Positions 45,384 to 54,897 of a stretch of DNA of 64,000 nt are shown here, one piece after another. The DNA is taken from the NCBI RefSeq assembly GCF_004634385.1, contig NZ_CP037896.1, positions 1-64,000 of the forward strand, read 5' to 3'. Numbering within the stretch: position 1 is the first letter of the stretch; each line of letters begins with the position of its first letter. Made by a program: the position numbers and the translations under genes. Under the pieces are notes generated by a model. It had not been told where the DNA came from. It saw only the letters and a list, made by a program, of their open reading frames with translations, and made no database searches. This stretch comes from Thermaerobacter sp. FW80 (GTDB lineage: Bacteria > Bacillota > Sulfobacillia > Thermaerobacterales > Thermaerobacteraceae).

Positions 45384-45891
45384 GCTCGGTCTTCAAGACG
45401 AACCCCCAGGGTGGGTTCGCTCTCGGGCATACCCGATGGCCGACTCGTTCAGTCGGCTAGCCCCTGAGGAGCGAGTTCGGGCGGCGAAGTGGATGGCGGC
45501 ACCAGGACGCGCGTTGAGGCCGCTCCTGCCAGCGGGCTGTGCAGGGGAATGGCGGGATCCCGGCCACGTTGGAGGGCCGCCCCCGCGCGTGGCGCCGCAA
45601 CGCCTCCTCGTCGACCCGGTCGGCCGTGCGGATGGGGGTGCCGGCCTTTCATATCTTCGGGGCCGGTCGCGCCGGAAGGCGACCGCGGACACCGCGCCGA
45701 CGGCGCCTCGGGAGCGGGGCCGGGCCCGAGCCGTCGGGTGGGCTCCCGTCAGGCTCGCCTTTCGCACGCCGCACCCTGTTGGGACGTCACGCCCTTCGGA
45801 AACGGTGCCGGCGTTGCCCCGATCCTCGGGGCCTTGAACGGCGATGCGTTCACGGTGTCGCGGAGCGCCATTCGGACCGGCGGGGGTCCTG
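45384..45891. other. 500-base stretch without a supported gene
   Basis: Lies between IS256 copy 3 and the hydrolase gene. Frames on both strands are Arg/Pro-rich shadows. The hydrolase promoter should be here but no clear -35/-10 pair was seen. Confidence 0.5.
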
Positions 45892-46689
45892 ATGAGAGCC
45901 GAGGGGTGGGAGGCGGATCCCGTGAGGGCGCGAGGAAGCAAGTCGTACGATCTGGTGCTGGTGCACGGACTTCTGAACATCCACCGCTGGAGCCGGCGGT
46001 TTCTCGAACGGTGCGTCGAGCAATGGGGATCGGGGCGGGTGTACGTCGTCTACCTGAACCCCCCTCTGCAGATCTGGAGGAAACAGCTTGGCCACGGCAC
46101 GGTCACCTTCATCGGCCGCAACGACTTGACGGCCGGTACCCGGACGGTGGACGTCCAGGCGCAGGACCTGGCGGCGAAGGTTCGCGCCTTACGAAGCCGG
46201 TGCGGCCTGAGCCGGCCCTTCTCGGTCATCGCCCACAGCATGGGCGGTATCGTGGCGCGCCGGTACATGGCCGACCACCCGGAAGAGGTGGCGGCCGTGG
46301 TCACCCTGGGCACGCCCCACCATGGTTCCCCCCTGGCGGAGCACTACCGGTGGCTCGGCAGCCTGCTGGGAGCGAAGGGGGCCTTCGCCAACCTGACCCC
46401 GTCCTGGCTGGCCCGCTTCAACCAGGAACATCCCCCCGACCGGTACGGCCCCGTGTATACGGTGCGCGGGTACGGGCGCCCGGGCCGGGACTGGGGGGTG
46501 CTGGGGGAGTTGCTGGTCGGGGGGGCACACCTGCACTGGCTGTGTGGCACGAGGTCGGATGGGCTCGTCCCCGAGGGGTCGGCCGTCATCGAAGGAGCCG
46601 TCCACATCGCCGATCTGCCGGGCTATCATCACCTCGACCTCGTGCGGCGGCCGGAAGTGGCCGATCTCTGTGCCCGCTACCTGCCGTAA
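45892..46689 (+). CDS. Alpha/beta hydrolase, lipase-like
   Basis: 265 residues from ATG at 45892; the N-terminal 18 residues are poorly defined. The oxyanion strand is LVLVHGLL, the nucleophile elbow is IAHSMGGIV with S116, and GTPHHGSPLAEHY follows as in triacylglycerol lipases and PGAP1-like esterases. The Asp is probably in GTRSDGLVP and the His in GYHHLDLV, so the triad is complete. No signal peptide is visible, so it is likely cytoplasmic. It has no operon partner. Confidence 0.82.
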   Translation: MRAEGWEADPVRARGSKSYDLVLVHGLLNIHRWSRRFLERCVEQWGSGRVYVVYLNPPLQIWRKQLGHGTVTFIGRNDLTAGTRTVDVQAQDLAAKVRALRSRCGLSRPFSVIAHSMGGIVARRYMADHPEEVAAVVTLGTPHHGSPLAEHYRWLGSLLGAKGAFANLTPSWLARFNQEHPPDRYGPVYTVRGYGRPGRDWGVLGELLVGGAHLHWLCGTRSDGLVPEGSAVIEGAVHIADLPGYHHLDLVRRPEVADLCARYLP

Positions 46690-46828
46690 CGGGCCGGCCG
46701 CTGCCACGTGCCCCATGTGGCAACAAAGTCGTCAAGATAGCCATTGCATGCCCTCGCCGCCTCGGCCGGCCCGTTGCATGGGAACACATGTTCTGTTCTG
46801 ATGGCCCTGGAGGGTAGCTGGCGATCCC

Positions 46829-47093
46829 ATGTGCACGTTGCAGGGGTACTGCTTCGTCCTTGACCCCACACTCCACCAGCAGCTGGCGCTGGCCTCCCAC
46901 GTGGGTGCGCGCCGCTTTGCCTTCAACTGGGGCCTGACTCTGGTGAAGGAGCGCCGGGAAGCCCATGCCGGGGGCGAGGACGTGGAGGTGCCGTGGACGC
47001 TTCCGGCCTTGCGGCGGGAATGGCACCGGCAAAAACACACGGTTGCTCCCTGGTGGCGGGCGAACTCGAAGGAGGCCTACGCCTCAGGCCCCG
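46829..47093 (+). pseudogene. tnpB: TnpB remnant, 5' part
   Basis: Codes for MCTLQGYCFVLDPTLHQQLA and HVGARRFAFNWGLTLVKER up to NSKEAYASG, closely matching residues 1-88 of the IS607 TnpB at 15888. It is then interrupted by an IS256-like element. The rest lies at 48529-48790. Confidence 0.88.
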
Positions 47094-48519
47094 TTAGCGT
47101 CCCAGGTAGTGGTGGAAATAGCCGAGCCATAGGGCTCGGCCCTGGTGGCCCTTGACAAGAAAGGTCACCGGCGGCTCCCCTTCGGGTTGGACGAGTAATA
47201 GCTCGAAGGGAGGTCCGCTCACCGGTGACCGCTGATTTCAGGATGGCACTTCTCGAGCTTTTGCGCAAATACCAGGGGGAGCCGGAAGTCGATGCCCTGC
47301 GGGAAGGACTACGCTGGCTGGCCCAACAGCTCATGGAGCTCGAGGTGAGCGAACTCGTTGGCGCTCAGCGGTACGAGCGCACGGAAACGCGGAAGACGTA
47401 CCGGAACGGCTATCGCTCCCGGCCCTGGGATACCCGCGTGGGCACCATCGAGCTGCGGATCCCCAAACTCCGCCAGGGCAGCTACTTCCCCAGCCTGCTG
47501 GAGCCCCGCCGGCGGGCAGAGCGGGCCCTGGTCGCCGTGGTGCAGGAGGCTTATGTGCAGGGTGTCAGCACCCGGAAGGTCGACGACCTGGTCCGGGCGT
47601 TGGGCCTGGACGGCATCAGCAAGAGTGAAGTCTCCCGGCTTTGTGCGGAACTGGACGAACAGATGGAGCGTTTCCGGAACCGCCCCCTGGAGAGCGAGTA
47701 CCCCTACCTGTGGCTGGATGCCAAGCCGATCAAGGTACGGCAGGACCATCGCGTGGTGAACATGGCCGCGGTCATCGCCGTGGGGGTGACGCGAACCGGG
47801 CAGCGCGAGGTGCTGGGCTTTGACGTGGGCGCGGCCGAGACGTACGAGTTCTGGCTCGCGTTTCTCCGCAGCCTGGTGGCCCGAGGGCTCAAGGGCGTTC
47901 GCCTGGTCATCTCGGATGCCCACGAGGGACTCAAGCGCGTCATCAGCGAGGTGCTGGCGGGCGCCAGCTGGCAACGGTGCCGCGTGCACTTCATGCGGAA
48001 CCTGCTGGCCCGGGTGCCCAAGCACGCCCAGCCGATGGTGGCGGCCCTGGTGCGAACGATCTTTGCTCAACCCGACCTGGCGTCTGCCCGGGAGCAGCTC
48101 GAACACGTGGCCGCCAACCTGGACCGACGATTCCCCCAGGCGGCCGCTCTGCTCCGGGATGCAATGGAGGACGTGCTGGCCTACATGGCGTTCCCGGCCG
48201 AGCACTGGCGCCGGATCCACTCGACGAACGTCCTGGAGCGGCTGAACCGGGAGTTGGCCCGGCGCTGTGACGTAGTGGGGATTTTCCCGAACGTCGCCGC
48301 GGCCCTGCGGCTACTGGGGGCTCTTCTGGAGGAGCAGCAGGATGAGTGGTTGGTGTCCCGGCGGTACTTCAGCCTGGAGTCCATGGCCAAGATCGATGCG
48401 AACCCACCCCGTGAGGACTCTCAGCTACACGAGAGTTCGGCAGCACTGAAGGTGCTGGCTGTCTGATCAACCCAACCCGGAGGGGACACGACTTTTCCAC
48501 CACTTGACGGGACGTGACC
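47094..48519 (+). mobile_element. IS256-family element of a second type
   Basis: About 1426 bp between direct repeats CAGGCCCCG (47085-47093 and 48520-48528; 8 or 9 bp count as target duplication). The ends share GCGTCCC/ACGTCCC followed by GTGGTGGAAA in inverted orientation. It inserted in the TnpB remnant; removing it restores the TnpB reading frame. Confidence 0.85.
47225..48466 (+). CDS. IS256-family transposase (second type)
   Basis: 413 residues. ATG at 47243 (MALLELLRKYQG) is an alternative start to the TTG/GTG-type start at 47225. DDE acids: D in YLWLDAKPIKVR, D in LVISDAHEGLKRV and E in NVLERLNRELARR. It is distinct from the 428-residue type: it has the KTYRNGYRSR and LRIPKLRQGSYFPSLLEPR blocks of another IS256 subgroup. 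A 5' fragment of a relative lies at 36446. Confidence 0.92.
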   Translation: MTADFRMALLELLRKYQGEPEVDALREGLRWLAQQLMELEVSELVGAQRYERTETRKTYRNGYRSRPWDTRVGTIELRIPKLRQGSYFPSLLEPRRRAERALVAVVQEAYVQGVSTRKVDDLVRALGLDGISKSEVSRLCAELDEQMERFRNRPLESEYPYLWLDAKPIKVRQDHRVVNMAAVIAVGVTRTGQREVLGFDVGAAETYEFWLAFLRSLVARGLKGVRLVISDAHEGLKRVISEVLAGASWQRCRVHFMRNLLARVPKHAQPMVAALVRTIFAQPDLASAREQLEHVAANLDRRFPQAAALLRDAMEDVLAYMAFPAEHWRRIHSTNVLERLNRELARRCDVVGIFPNVAAALRLLGALLEEQQDEWLVSRRYFSLESMAKIDANPPREDSQLHESSAALKVLAV

Positions 48520-48528
48520 CAGGCCCCG

Positions 48529-48790
48529 ACGGGCTGGCCCCGGCGCTGCAGAACGGGTCGAAGAGCCGCAAGGGTGAACGCAGGGGTCGCCGCGTTGGTT
48601 TCCCGCGGTTTCGGAGAAGGGAGGCGGGAAACGGTGCGGTTCATCACCGGCGCCATCCGGGTGGACGATCAAAGCCACGCCGTCCTGCCCCGGATCGGGC
48701 GGGTGAAGATCCACGAACCCACCACGGCGCTGCTCCGGCGCCTAGAAGGAACGGCCCGCATCCTGTCGGCCACTGCATCGAAGGCGCAAT
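48529..48790 (+). pseudogene. tnpB: TnpB remnant, middle part
   Basis: Continues the TnpB frame: LQNGSKSRKGERRGRRVGFP, then in a shifted frame RFITGAIRVDDQSHAVLPRI and VKIHEPTTALLRRLEGTARI. It breaks off at about residue 172, before the RuvC motifs, so no active nuclease can be made. Confidence 0.85.
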
Positions 48791-48920
48791 GCAACCGGCG
48801 GTGGTGACCGCCATCAAGAGCCGGGGAGCCGTCGCCTACCTCCGTTCCGATGGCGTTGTAACGGAGGTGAGCGCCCGGCGGATTCGTAAGCGCCGGCCGC
48901 GGCCGGGGATATTGGTGTGA
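48789..48920 (+). CDS. Short basic protein, hypothetical
   Basis: 43 codons, MQPAVVTAIKSRGAVAYLRS and so on, ending RKRRPRPGILV. The composition looks protein-like and the end is well defined, but there is no clear ribosome site. It directly abuts the TnpB remnant, so it may be the tail of a gene whose start was replaced. Function unknown. Confidence 0.3.
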   Translation: MQPAVVTAIKSRGAVAYLRSDGVVTEVSARRIRKRRPRPGILV

Positions 48921-49013
48921 GGGGAAGGGGGCGGTACCCGATATAGAGGCAGATGAACCGCTCTTGGACACGCCGGCCACCAGGCGCCGGCGGCTCAAGA
49001 GGGGGTGCGTAAC

Positions 49014-49229
49014 ATGCGTGACAGAGCCTACGGGTATGGATCCCGCCGGCGCCGTGTTGCGTTCGGGATGGCCGTAGTGCTGGCCCTGCTCGGAATCGCA
49101 GGGTTTGGAGCCTACAAGGCGGGGTTTCGCGATCGGGTTGTCTCGTGGGCTCGCGGGAGTCACACGGATGCTGCGGTGGCCCGGGTGGGGGAGGGGGAGG
49201 GTCGCGAGGAGGGCGGGGTGACGTCCTAA
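49014..49229 (+). pseudogene. Small membrane protein truncated by IS256 copy 4
   Basis: ATG after AGAGGGGGTGCGTAAC. A basic N terminus (MRDRAYGYGSRRRRVAFG), one membrane segment (MAVVLALLGIAGFGAYKAGF) and then a soluble stretch that is cut at 49217. The last few codons come from the IS end (VTS then stop). The rest of the gene is not on the other side of the element. Confidence 0.6.
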
Positions 49230-50642
49230 ACTGTCTGTAAACGCGAAGCGGTCTGGGCTACCATCGGTGGCGTCGGAAAACTCGCCCCAGCTGGGGCACA
49301 CCGAGGAGGACCCAGACCTATGTCCAGGATACCACCCAGCCAGCAGTTGGCGGAGCTGGCCCGGCAGCTGGCCGCGCAGGCCCGGGAGGGTACTGAGGTC
49401 GAGGACCTGACCCATGCCCTCGTCCGCCTGGGCGCCCGCAAGCTCATCCAGGAGCTGCTGGAGGCAGAGGTCACGGAGCTTTTGGGGCGCGGACGCTACG
49501 AGCGGCGCGAGCCTGGCCAGGAAGGCGCCCGCAACGGCTACAAGCCGCGGACGCTGCGTTGCGCCGAGGGGCGGCTCGAGATCGACGTCCCCCAGGTGCG
49601 GGGCATGGAGGGACTGTGCCAGCCCACGCTGTGGAGGGCCCTCAAGCGGCGGACGGACGTGCTGGAGCGCCTGGTGGTGGAGATGTACGCCCGGGGCCTC
49701 TCTAGCCGGGACATCGAGGATGCGCTGGCGGAGCTGGCGGGCAGCGAAGCGCCGCTTTTGAGCCGGTCCACCGTGAGCCGGATCACCGAGGCGCTCCACG
49801 AGGAGTTCGAGGCCTTTGCCCAGCGGGACCTGTCAGGCCTCGACGTGGTGTACCTGTTCGCCGACGCCATCTACGAGTCGCTGCGCCGGCAGGCGGGCTG
49901 CCGTGAGGGCATCCTGGTCACCTGGGCCATCTTGAGCGACGGCAGCAAGGTGCTGGTGCACCTGAGCCTGGGCAACAAGGAGCGCTACGAGGACTGGCTG
50001 GAGCACTTCCGGGATCTGGTGCGCCGGGGGCTGAAGACGCCGCTGACGGTGACGACGGACGGGGCGCCGGGGCTGATCCAGGCGGTGGAAGCCATGTGGC
50101 CGGAGGCGGAGCGCATCCGCTGCTGGGTGCACAAGATGCGGAACGTGCTGGACAAGGTGCCGGAGGAGGCGCGGCCCGTGCTCAAGCCCTACCTGGAGGC
50201 GATCCGGGACGCACCGGATATCGAGCAGGGCCGGCGGCTGGTGGCCGAGGTGGTGGAGCGGTTCGGGCGGGAGTATCCCTCGGCCATGCGGAGCCTGCAG
50301 GAGGACCTGGAAGCGAGCCTGGCGCACCTGCGGCTACCCGCCGCCCACCGCAAGCATGTCCGGACCACCAACCTGGTGGAGCGCAGCTTCGAGGAGGAGC
50401 GGCGGCGCGCCAAGGTGATCCCGCGGTTTCGGAGCGAGCGGGAGTGCCTGAAGCTAGTCTTCGCCGTGCTGTGGCGGGCGAGTGAGCGCTGGCGGCGGGT
50501 GCAGTTCAGCGAGCACGAACGAAAGCAGCTGGAGCGCTACATCGAGGAGCGGCAACGGCAAAGAGCGGCGCAGAAAGAGGTTTCACCCGCTGCCACCGTG
50601 GCATGACCCAGACCGCTTTTACAGACAGTTCGGGACTTGACC
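49217..50642 (+). mobile_element. IS256-family element, copy 4, without target duplication
   Basis: 1426 bp, same ends as copies 1-3, but the 9 bases before it (GGAGGGCGG) and after it (TCGGTCAGT) differ. The missing duplication indicates that this copy is a product of recombination or an adjacent deletion. Its right end supplies a TTGACC box pointing out towards the ABC operon. Confidence 0.93.
49320..50606 (+). CDS. IS256-family transposase, copy 4
   Basis: 428 residues, Ser129 and Tyr185, protein identical to copy 3. Catalytic acids present. Confidence 0.95.
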   Translation: MSRIPPSQQLAELARQLAAQAREGTEVEDLTHALVRLGARKLIQELLEAEVTELLGRGRYERREPGQEGARNGYKPRTLRCAEGRLEIDVPQVRGMEGLCQPTLWRALKRRTDVLERLVVEMYARGLSSRDIEDALAELAGSEAPLLSRSTVSRITEALHEEFEAFAQRDLSGLDVVYLFADAIYESLRRQAGCREGILVTWAILSDGSKVLVHLSLGNKERYEDWLEHFRDLVRRGLKTPLTVTTDGAPGLIQAVEAMWPEAERIRCWVHKMRNVLDKVPEEARPVLKPYLEAIRDAPDIEQGRRLVAEVVERFGREYPSAMRSLQEDLEASLAHLRLPAAHRKHVRTTNLVERSFEEERRRAKVIPRFRSERECLKLVFAVLWRASERWRRVQFSEHERKQLERYIEERQRQRAAQKEVSPAATVA

Positions 50643-50664
50643 TCGGTCAGTTCTGTGCTAGCCT
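50637..50664 (+). promoter_or_regulatory. Hybrid promoter at the IS256 right end
   Basis: TTGACC (50637-50642) is the last six bases of IS256 copy 4. TAGCCT (50659-50664) lies 16 bases downstream in host DNA. IS256 is known to create hybrid promoters through an outward -35 box in its terminal repeat. This would drive the ABC operon. Confidence 0.45.
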
Positions 50665-50680
50665 CATAGTGGTACGGCAC

Positions 50681-50694
50681 TGACCGATCGGTCA
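50681..50694. promoter_or_regulatory. TetR-type operator
   Basis: Perfect 14-bp palindrome TGACCGATCGGTCA between the promoter and the ABC ATPase start. This is a classic operator form for TetR-family repressors, and the operon encodes one. Confidence 0.8.
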
Positions 50695-50722
50695 AACCCT
50701 GCGGATTCCGGGGGTCGTTCTC

Positions 50723-51640
50723 ATGCCGCCCGCCATCGAGACTCGCGCGCTGACCAAGTACTACGGCCGGGTACGGGGTGTGGAGGATCTCAACTTGGAG
50801 GTGGAAGAAGGCGAGATCTTCGGGTTCATCGGGCCCAACGGCGCGGGGAAGACGACCACCATTCGCACGTTGCTGGGCCTCCTGCGCCCCACATCGGGCC
50901 AGGTGGCCCTCTTCGGCCGTCCCGTTCCGCCGGGCGGCGGCAGCCTCCTGGCCGAAGTGGGTTACCTGCCCGGTGAGGTGGCCTACTACCCCGATATGAC
51001 GGGCCGGGAACTGCTCCAGTACGCAGCCGGCTTTTACCCGAAGGTCGACCGGCGGTGGGTCGAGCAACTCATCGAGCGCCTTCAGTTTGACCCGTCCCGT
51101 CCCATCCGCAGCTATTCCTTCGGCAACCGCAAGAAACTGGGGATCATCCAGGCCCTCCTGCACCGGCCCCGCCTCGTGATCCTGGACGAGCCCAGCAGCG
51201 GCCTGGACCCGCTGGTCCGCGCCGAGCTCTTCGCGTTGCTCCGTGAACTCAACCGCGAGGGGATGACCATCTTCTTCTCGACCCACGTCCTCGAGGAAGT
51301 GGACCGCCTGTGCCACCGCGTGGCCATGATCCGTGACGGCCGCCTCATCCACGTGTCGCCCGTCGAGGACCTGCCGGGGCGCCATCTGCGCGTCGTGACC
51401 GTCCGCCTGGCGGGAGGCGGGCCTCCCCCCGACGCCGTCCTCGCCCGCTGGGGCCATCCCAGGCCCGAGGAAGTCCCGGGTAAGCCGGGTACCTACCGGA
51501 TGGTCGTGCGGGCGCCCGTCAATGAGGTGACGAGGGTGCTGGCCCAACTGGACCTGGAGGAGTTGACCATCACGGATCCCAGCATCGAAGACGTCTTCCT
51601 GGCCATGTACCGCTCGGGTCAGGGAGGAGGGGCATCGTGA
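50723..51640 (+). CDS. ABC transporter ATP-binding protein
   Basis: 305 residues. Walker A GPNGAGKTT at 37-45, the signature is YSFGNRKKLG at 132-141 instead of LSGGQ (a variant common in this exporter group), Walker B RLVILDEPSSGLDP at 151-164 with catalytic E157, and H-loop STHVLEE at 187-193. The C-terminal 80 residues are the extra domain seen in ABC-2 type drug or lantibiotic exporters. It is first of three genes (ATPase-permease-TetR), with a GTGA overlap to the permease. Confidence 0.95.
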   Translation: MPPAIETRALTKYYGRVRGVEDLNLEVEEGEIFGFIGPNGAGKTTTIRTLLGLLRPTSGQVALFGRPVPPGGGSLLAEVGYLPGEVAYYPDMTGRELLQYAAGFYPKVDRRWVEQLIERLQFDPSRPIRSYSFGNRKKLGIIQALLHRPRLVILDEPSSGLDPLVRAELFALLRELNREGMTIFFSTHVLEEVDRLCHRVAMIRDGRLIHVSPVEDLPGRHLRVVTVRLAGGGPPPDAVLARWGHPRPEEVPGKPGTYRMVVRAPVNEVTRVLAQLDLEELTITDPSIEDVFLAMYRSGQGGGAS

Positions 51641-52437
51641 GGGGGTGCTTCCACGTATTCCGGACGGAACTGCGCCTTGCTCGCCGCGGCCTGTTCATCT
51701 GGGCGGGTGTGATGGTGGGGATGGTCGGGGTGTACCTGGGGTTGTTCCCGTACGTCCAGGATCCCGTCATGGTGGAGGCCCTGAAGGCCGTTCCCGAGGC
51801 ACTCTTGAGGGCCCTTAGCTTTACTCCCTCCGCCATCGCCGACGTCAACAGCTACCACGGCATCTCCACCATGGGCTACGTGGTGCTCCTGGCCACGATC
51901 TACGGCCTGATGCAAGCGGGTGGCAGCGTGGCCCGCGAGCCGGATTTGGGAGCGGTGGAGTTCCTTTACACGCGACCGGTGACCCGCAGGGCGATCATGG
52001 CGGCCAAGGTGGCGGCCTTCGCCGTACTGGCGGTCGTCCTGTGGCTCTTCATCTTTGCCGCGAGCATGGCGGTCGGCCTCGCCGTCGCCAAGGACGACTT
52101 CGACCTCTCCCGGCAGGCGACGACGCACCTGGCCGGGTTTGTTGCAACCCTGGCCGCGGGCGGCGTGGCCTTCGCCATCGCCCCCTTCTTCCAGCGCACC
52201 CAAACCGCCACGTCCGTCGCCGTTGGCATCGGCCTCGGGTCCTTCGTCGTGCACGCCCTCGCCCAGTTGTCGGACCGGTTGAACTTTCTCCGCTATTTCA
52301 CCCTGCAGTACTACACCGCCCTGGACCGGGCGGCGGCCGGGGACCCCTTCGTGCCGGGCATGCTGGTGCTCCTGGGCGTCTTCCTAGCCGGATCCGCCCT
52401 GGGTACCCTCCTCCTTCACCGGAAGGACTTCGCGTGA
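51637..52437 (+). CDS. ABC-2 type transporter permease
   Basis: 266 residues from GTG at 51637 (AGGGAGGAGG upstream). About six membrane segments: near 22-40, 68-86, 112-135, 160-180, 190-208 and 240-258. REPDLGAVEFLYTRPVTRR is the cytoplasmic coupling region typical of ABC-2 permeases. With the ATPase it would form an exporter of unknown substrate under TetR control. Confidence 0.9.
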   Translation: MRGCFHVFRTELRLARRGLFIWAGVMVGMVGVYLGLFPYVQDPVMVEALKAVPEALLRALSFTPSAIADVNSYHGISTMGYVVLLATIYGLMQAGGSVAREPDLGAVEFLYTRPVTRRAIMAAKVAAFAVLAVVLWLFIFAASMAVGLAVAKDDFDLSRQATTHLAGFVATLAAGGVAFAIAPFFQRTQTATSVAVGIGLGSFVVHALAQLSDRLNFLRYFTLQYYTALDRAAAGDPFVPGMLVLLGVFLAGSALGTLLLHRKDFA

Positions 52438-52443
52438 CCGCGG

Positions 52444-52968
52444 GTGTCCGAAATGCCCGGTAGCGACCAGACCGCGACGAAAACCCGGCGCCAGCGCATC
52501 CTGGAAGCGGCACTGGAGGAATTCGCCGAGCAGGGTTATGTCGGGGCCTCCCTCAGTCGCATCGCAAAGCGCGCGGGTGTGGCCAAGGGCCTCGTCCTTT
52601 ACCACTTCGGGAGCAAGGACGGGTTGTTCCGGGCGGTGGCCGACTACGCGATCCAGGCGGTGGAAGGTGCCCTTGATGAAGCTCGAAAGGACCTGCCCCG
52701 CGACCTGTTCGACCGCATGTCGAGGCTAGCCCTGATCAAGCTCCAGGTGTACCGGGAACGGCCTCAACTCTACCGTTTCCTCGTCCGCTGCCTGAGCGAC
52801 CCGGCGGTGTCGGCGGAGTGGCGCCGTCGGCAGCAGCAGGCGGCCGATCGGGCCATGGAGGTCTTCTTCAAGGACGTCGACACGAGCCGCCTGCGGCCGG
52901 GGGTCTCCCTGGAGCAGGCACTGGCGCTGATCACCCTGCTCAATGAAGGACTCTTCCCCCGGCTCAGA
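52444..52968 (+). pseudogene. TetR-family regulator, 3' end replaced by IS sequence
   Basis: GTG start six bases after the permease stop; ATG at 52453 is an alternative. HTH at 17-60: [50 protein letters not shown]. The ligand domain runs to [14 protein letters not shown] (about residue 174), where ISLre2-like DNA begins and the frame runs on to 53490 in junk. Only the last helix or so is missing, so DNA binding could survive. It probably acts at 50681-50694. Confidence 0.8.
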
Positions 52969-53013
52969 CTGCCTAAAGTTTCGGTAGGTGATGGTGAGGC
53001 AAAAACGAAGGAG
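52969..53013. mobile_element. ISLre2 left-end fragment
   Basis: CTAAAGTTTCGGTAGGTG at this position matches the left terminal repeat of the ISLre2 element at 21846, and homology continues for about 45 bases (GGTG.GG.AAAA.CGAAGGA). The rest of that element is missing, replaced by the next IS. Confidence 0.7.
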
Positions 53014-54717
53014 GAGGGCTCTGAAAAACTCCTTTGCTTTTTCGGCAAGGACGGGCAGGACGCAAAGCGAAAAACCCCTTATGGAGACGATACCGAAACC
53101 GGGGCCGGTGCACCATGTTGGGACGGTTGGATCAGCAGCGGAACTTCTTCGATGAGATCCTCTTCAACCACATGCTGCCGGCGGACCATCCCCTCCTGGA
53201 CATCGACCGGGCTGTCGATTTCTCGTTCGTGGAGGAAGAGACGGCCGATCTGTACAGCGCCGATCAAGGCCGGCCTTCGTATCCGCCGGAGCAGCTGGTG
53301 CGCATCCTCTTCCTGGCGGTGTGGGCCAACCTGTCGGACGTGCAGGTCTGCCAGCAGCTGCGCTACAACGTCCTCTATCGCTACTTCTGCCGCCTTGGCT
53401 GGGAGGACGCGATTCCCGACGACACGACGCTGGTGCGGTTTCGGCAGCGGTTGGGGGAGGAGCGGTGGCAGCGGCTGCTGCAGCGGCTAGTGGAGCAGGC
53501 GCGGGCGAAGGGATGCCTGAAAGGCCGCTGGTTGGTGATGGACTCCAGCCCGGTGGTGGCCCATGCGGCCGCCCGCACGCGGGTGCAGCTTTTGCGGGAG
53601 GGGCGGCAGCGGCTGCTGCAAGCCGTCCGGCAGGCGGCGCCGCCGGTGGCGAAGGAACTGGAGGCGCTGGCCGAGCCGGTGCCGGACGCGACCTATGAAG
53701 ATCAGGATCAGCTGCTGCAGGCGGAACAGGAACGGACGGAAGCCTTGCTGGCGGCGATCACGTCGCGGCAAGCCGCGAAGGCACCGGCGGTGCGACGCGT
53801 ACGGAAGCAAGTGGAGCGGGTGCTGAAGGACGAACGGGTGGCGAGCTACGCGGACCCGGAGGCGCGTTGGGGACACCAGCGCCGGGAGAAGCCTTTTTTC
53901 GGCTACAAGATGCATCTGGCGACGGATGAGACCGGCTTTGTGCTGGCGGCGACGGTGACGGCGGGGAACGCGAGCGACCTCGAAGGGGCGCCGGCGCTGG
54001 TGGAACAAGCGCGCGTCCAGGGGCTCCGGCCACGGCGGCTGGTGGCGGACAAGGCGTATGACGCCACGAGGTTGAGGGAGGATCTCGTTCGGCAAGGCAT
54101 CCGTCCGTACATCCCCCAGCGGACGCAAAGGCAAAGGCTGCCCAAGCAAGGGTTCACGTACGACAAGCGCCGCCGGCAGTGGATCTGTCCCGAGGGCCAC
54201 CGCTCCATCGGCCAGAGCCCGCACCAGCGCGGGGGGTGGCTGGTGTACTTTTCCGAGCGAGCCTGCCGCGGCTGCCCCCGGGCGGGGAGCTGTCTGAGCC
54301 GGAGCCAGACGCGGAAGGTGTTGTACTGGCATCCGGGCACGGAAGCGAACCGGCCGCGGGGGCTGAAACGGGCCTTGCGCGTCCGGAAGGTCGTCGAGCG
54401 CACCTTTGGGGAGGCCAAGCAGTGGCACGGCCTCGGGCGGAGCCGTTACCGGGGCCGGGAACGGACGGCGATTCAGGTGCTGCTGACCTGCCTGGTGCTC
54501 AACGCCAAGAAGATGGCCCGTCGATTCAAAGACGCGCCTGGACGCGGGAAGAGGACTCGGGCCGCGGAGCAGGCGGCCGCCTGAGAGGGCGGGTACCCGG
54601 AGGAAGCCGGGCAACCTTGCAGAGCCGCTCTCCCGTAGTGCCACGTATCCCATCCAATCGATGGCAACTCCCTTCGACCCCATGGGTTCAGCTTTCCGCC
54701 GCTTTTTCAGAGACCTC
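53014..54717 (+). mobile_element. DDE insertion sequence (IS5/IS1182-like), approximate limits
   Basis: A candidate inverted repeat pair is GGCTCTGAAAAACT near 53017 and GCTTTTTCAGAGACC near 54701 (core CTCTGAAAAA). The 54585-54717 stretch is non-coding element end. The limits are approximate and no target duplication was confirmed. Confidence 0.5.
53115..54584 (+). CDS. DDE transposase (InsH N-terminal + DDE_Tnp_1)
   Basis: 489 residues from ATG at 53115; an upstream in-frame ATG (53034) adds 27 non-conserved residues. The N-terminal domain at 50-130 has [20 protein letters not shown] and [16 protein letters not shown] acids: D143 in [14 protein letters not shown] in [14 protein letters not shown] and E in [18 protein letters not shown] Cys cluster ([13 protein letters not shown]) sits before the last block. 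Family assignment between IS5 and IS1182 is open. Confidence 0.88.
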   Translation: MLGRLDQQRNFFDEILFNHMLPADHPLLDIDRAVDFSFVEEETADLYSADQGRPSYPPEQLVRILFLAVWANLSDVQVCQQLRYNVLYRYFCRLGWEDAIPDDTTLVRFRQRLGEERWQRLLQRLVEQARAKGCLKGRWLVMDSSPVVAHAAARTRVQLLREGRQRLLQAVRQAAPPVAKELEALAEPVPDATYEDQDQLLQAEQERTEALLAAITSRQAAKAPAVRRVRKQVERVLKDERVASYADPEARWGHQRREKPFFGYKMHLATDETGFVLAATVTAGNASDLEGAPALVEQARVQGLRPRRLVADKAYDATRLREDLVRQGIRPYIPQRTQRQRLPKQGFTYDKRRRQWICPEGHRSIGQSPHQRGGWLVYFSERACRGCPRAGSCLSRSQTRKVLYWHPGTEANRPRGLKRALRVRKVVERTFGEAKQWHGLGRSRYRGRERTAIQVLLTCLVLNAKKMARRFKDAPGRGKRTRAAEQAAA

Positions 54718-54897
54718 GCCCGCGCTCCGGTCTCGAGTCGCGATCGCAACTTTTCGGTCGCCATTAGGAGGACACGGGTACTCAATGGCGAACACTACCG
54801 AGCCTGTTTCACGAACCCAGGTATTTCCGCAGGACTGCAGCCCCGGGAGGTTAAGTGAAAGCATCGGTTGGAATTCGCCATTGCCTGAGGTGTTCCT
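54585..54897. other. Spacer between two transposase genes
   Basis: 313 bases holding the probable right end of the first IS and the left end of the IS1182 element. A palindrome GCGATCGC lies near 54740. No gene is supported. The copy A equivalent (2906-3216) is two bases shorter just before the ATG. Confidence 0.5.

Noticed and set aside
52444-53490. 348-residue TetR fusion protein
   Set aside because: After about residue 174 the frame reads IS end sequence and then a wrong frame of the transposase gene; it is not a real domain fusion.
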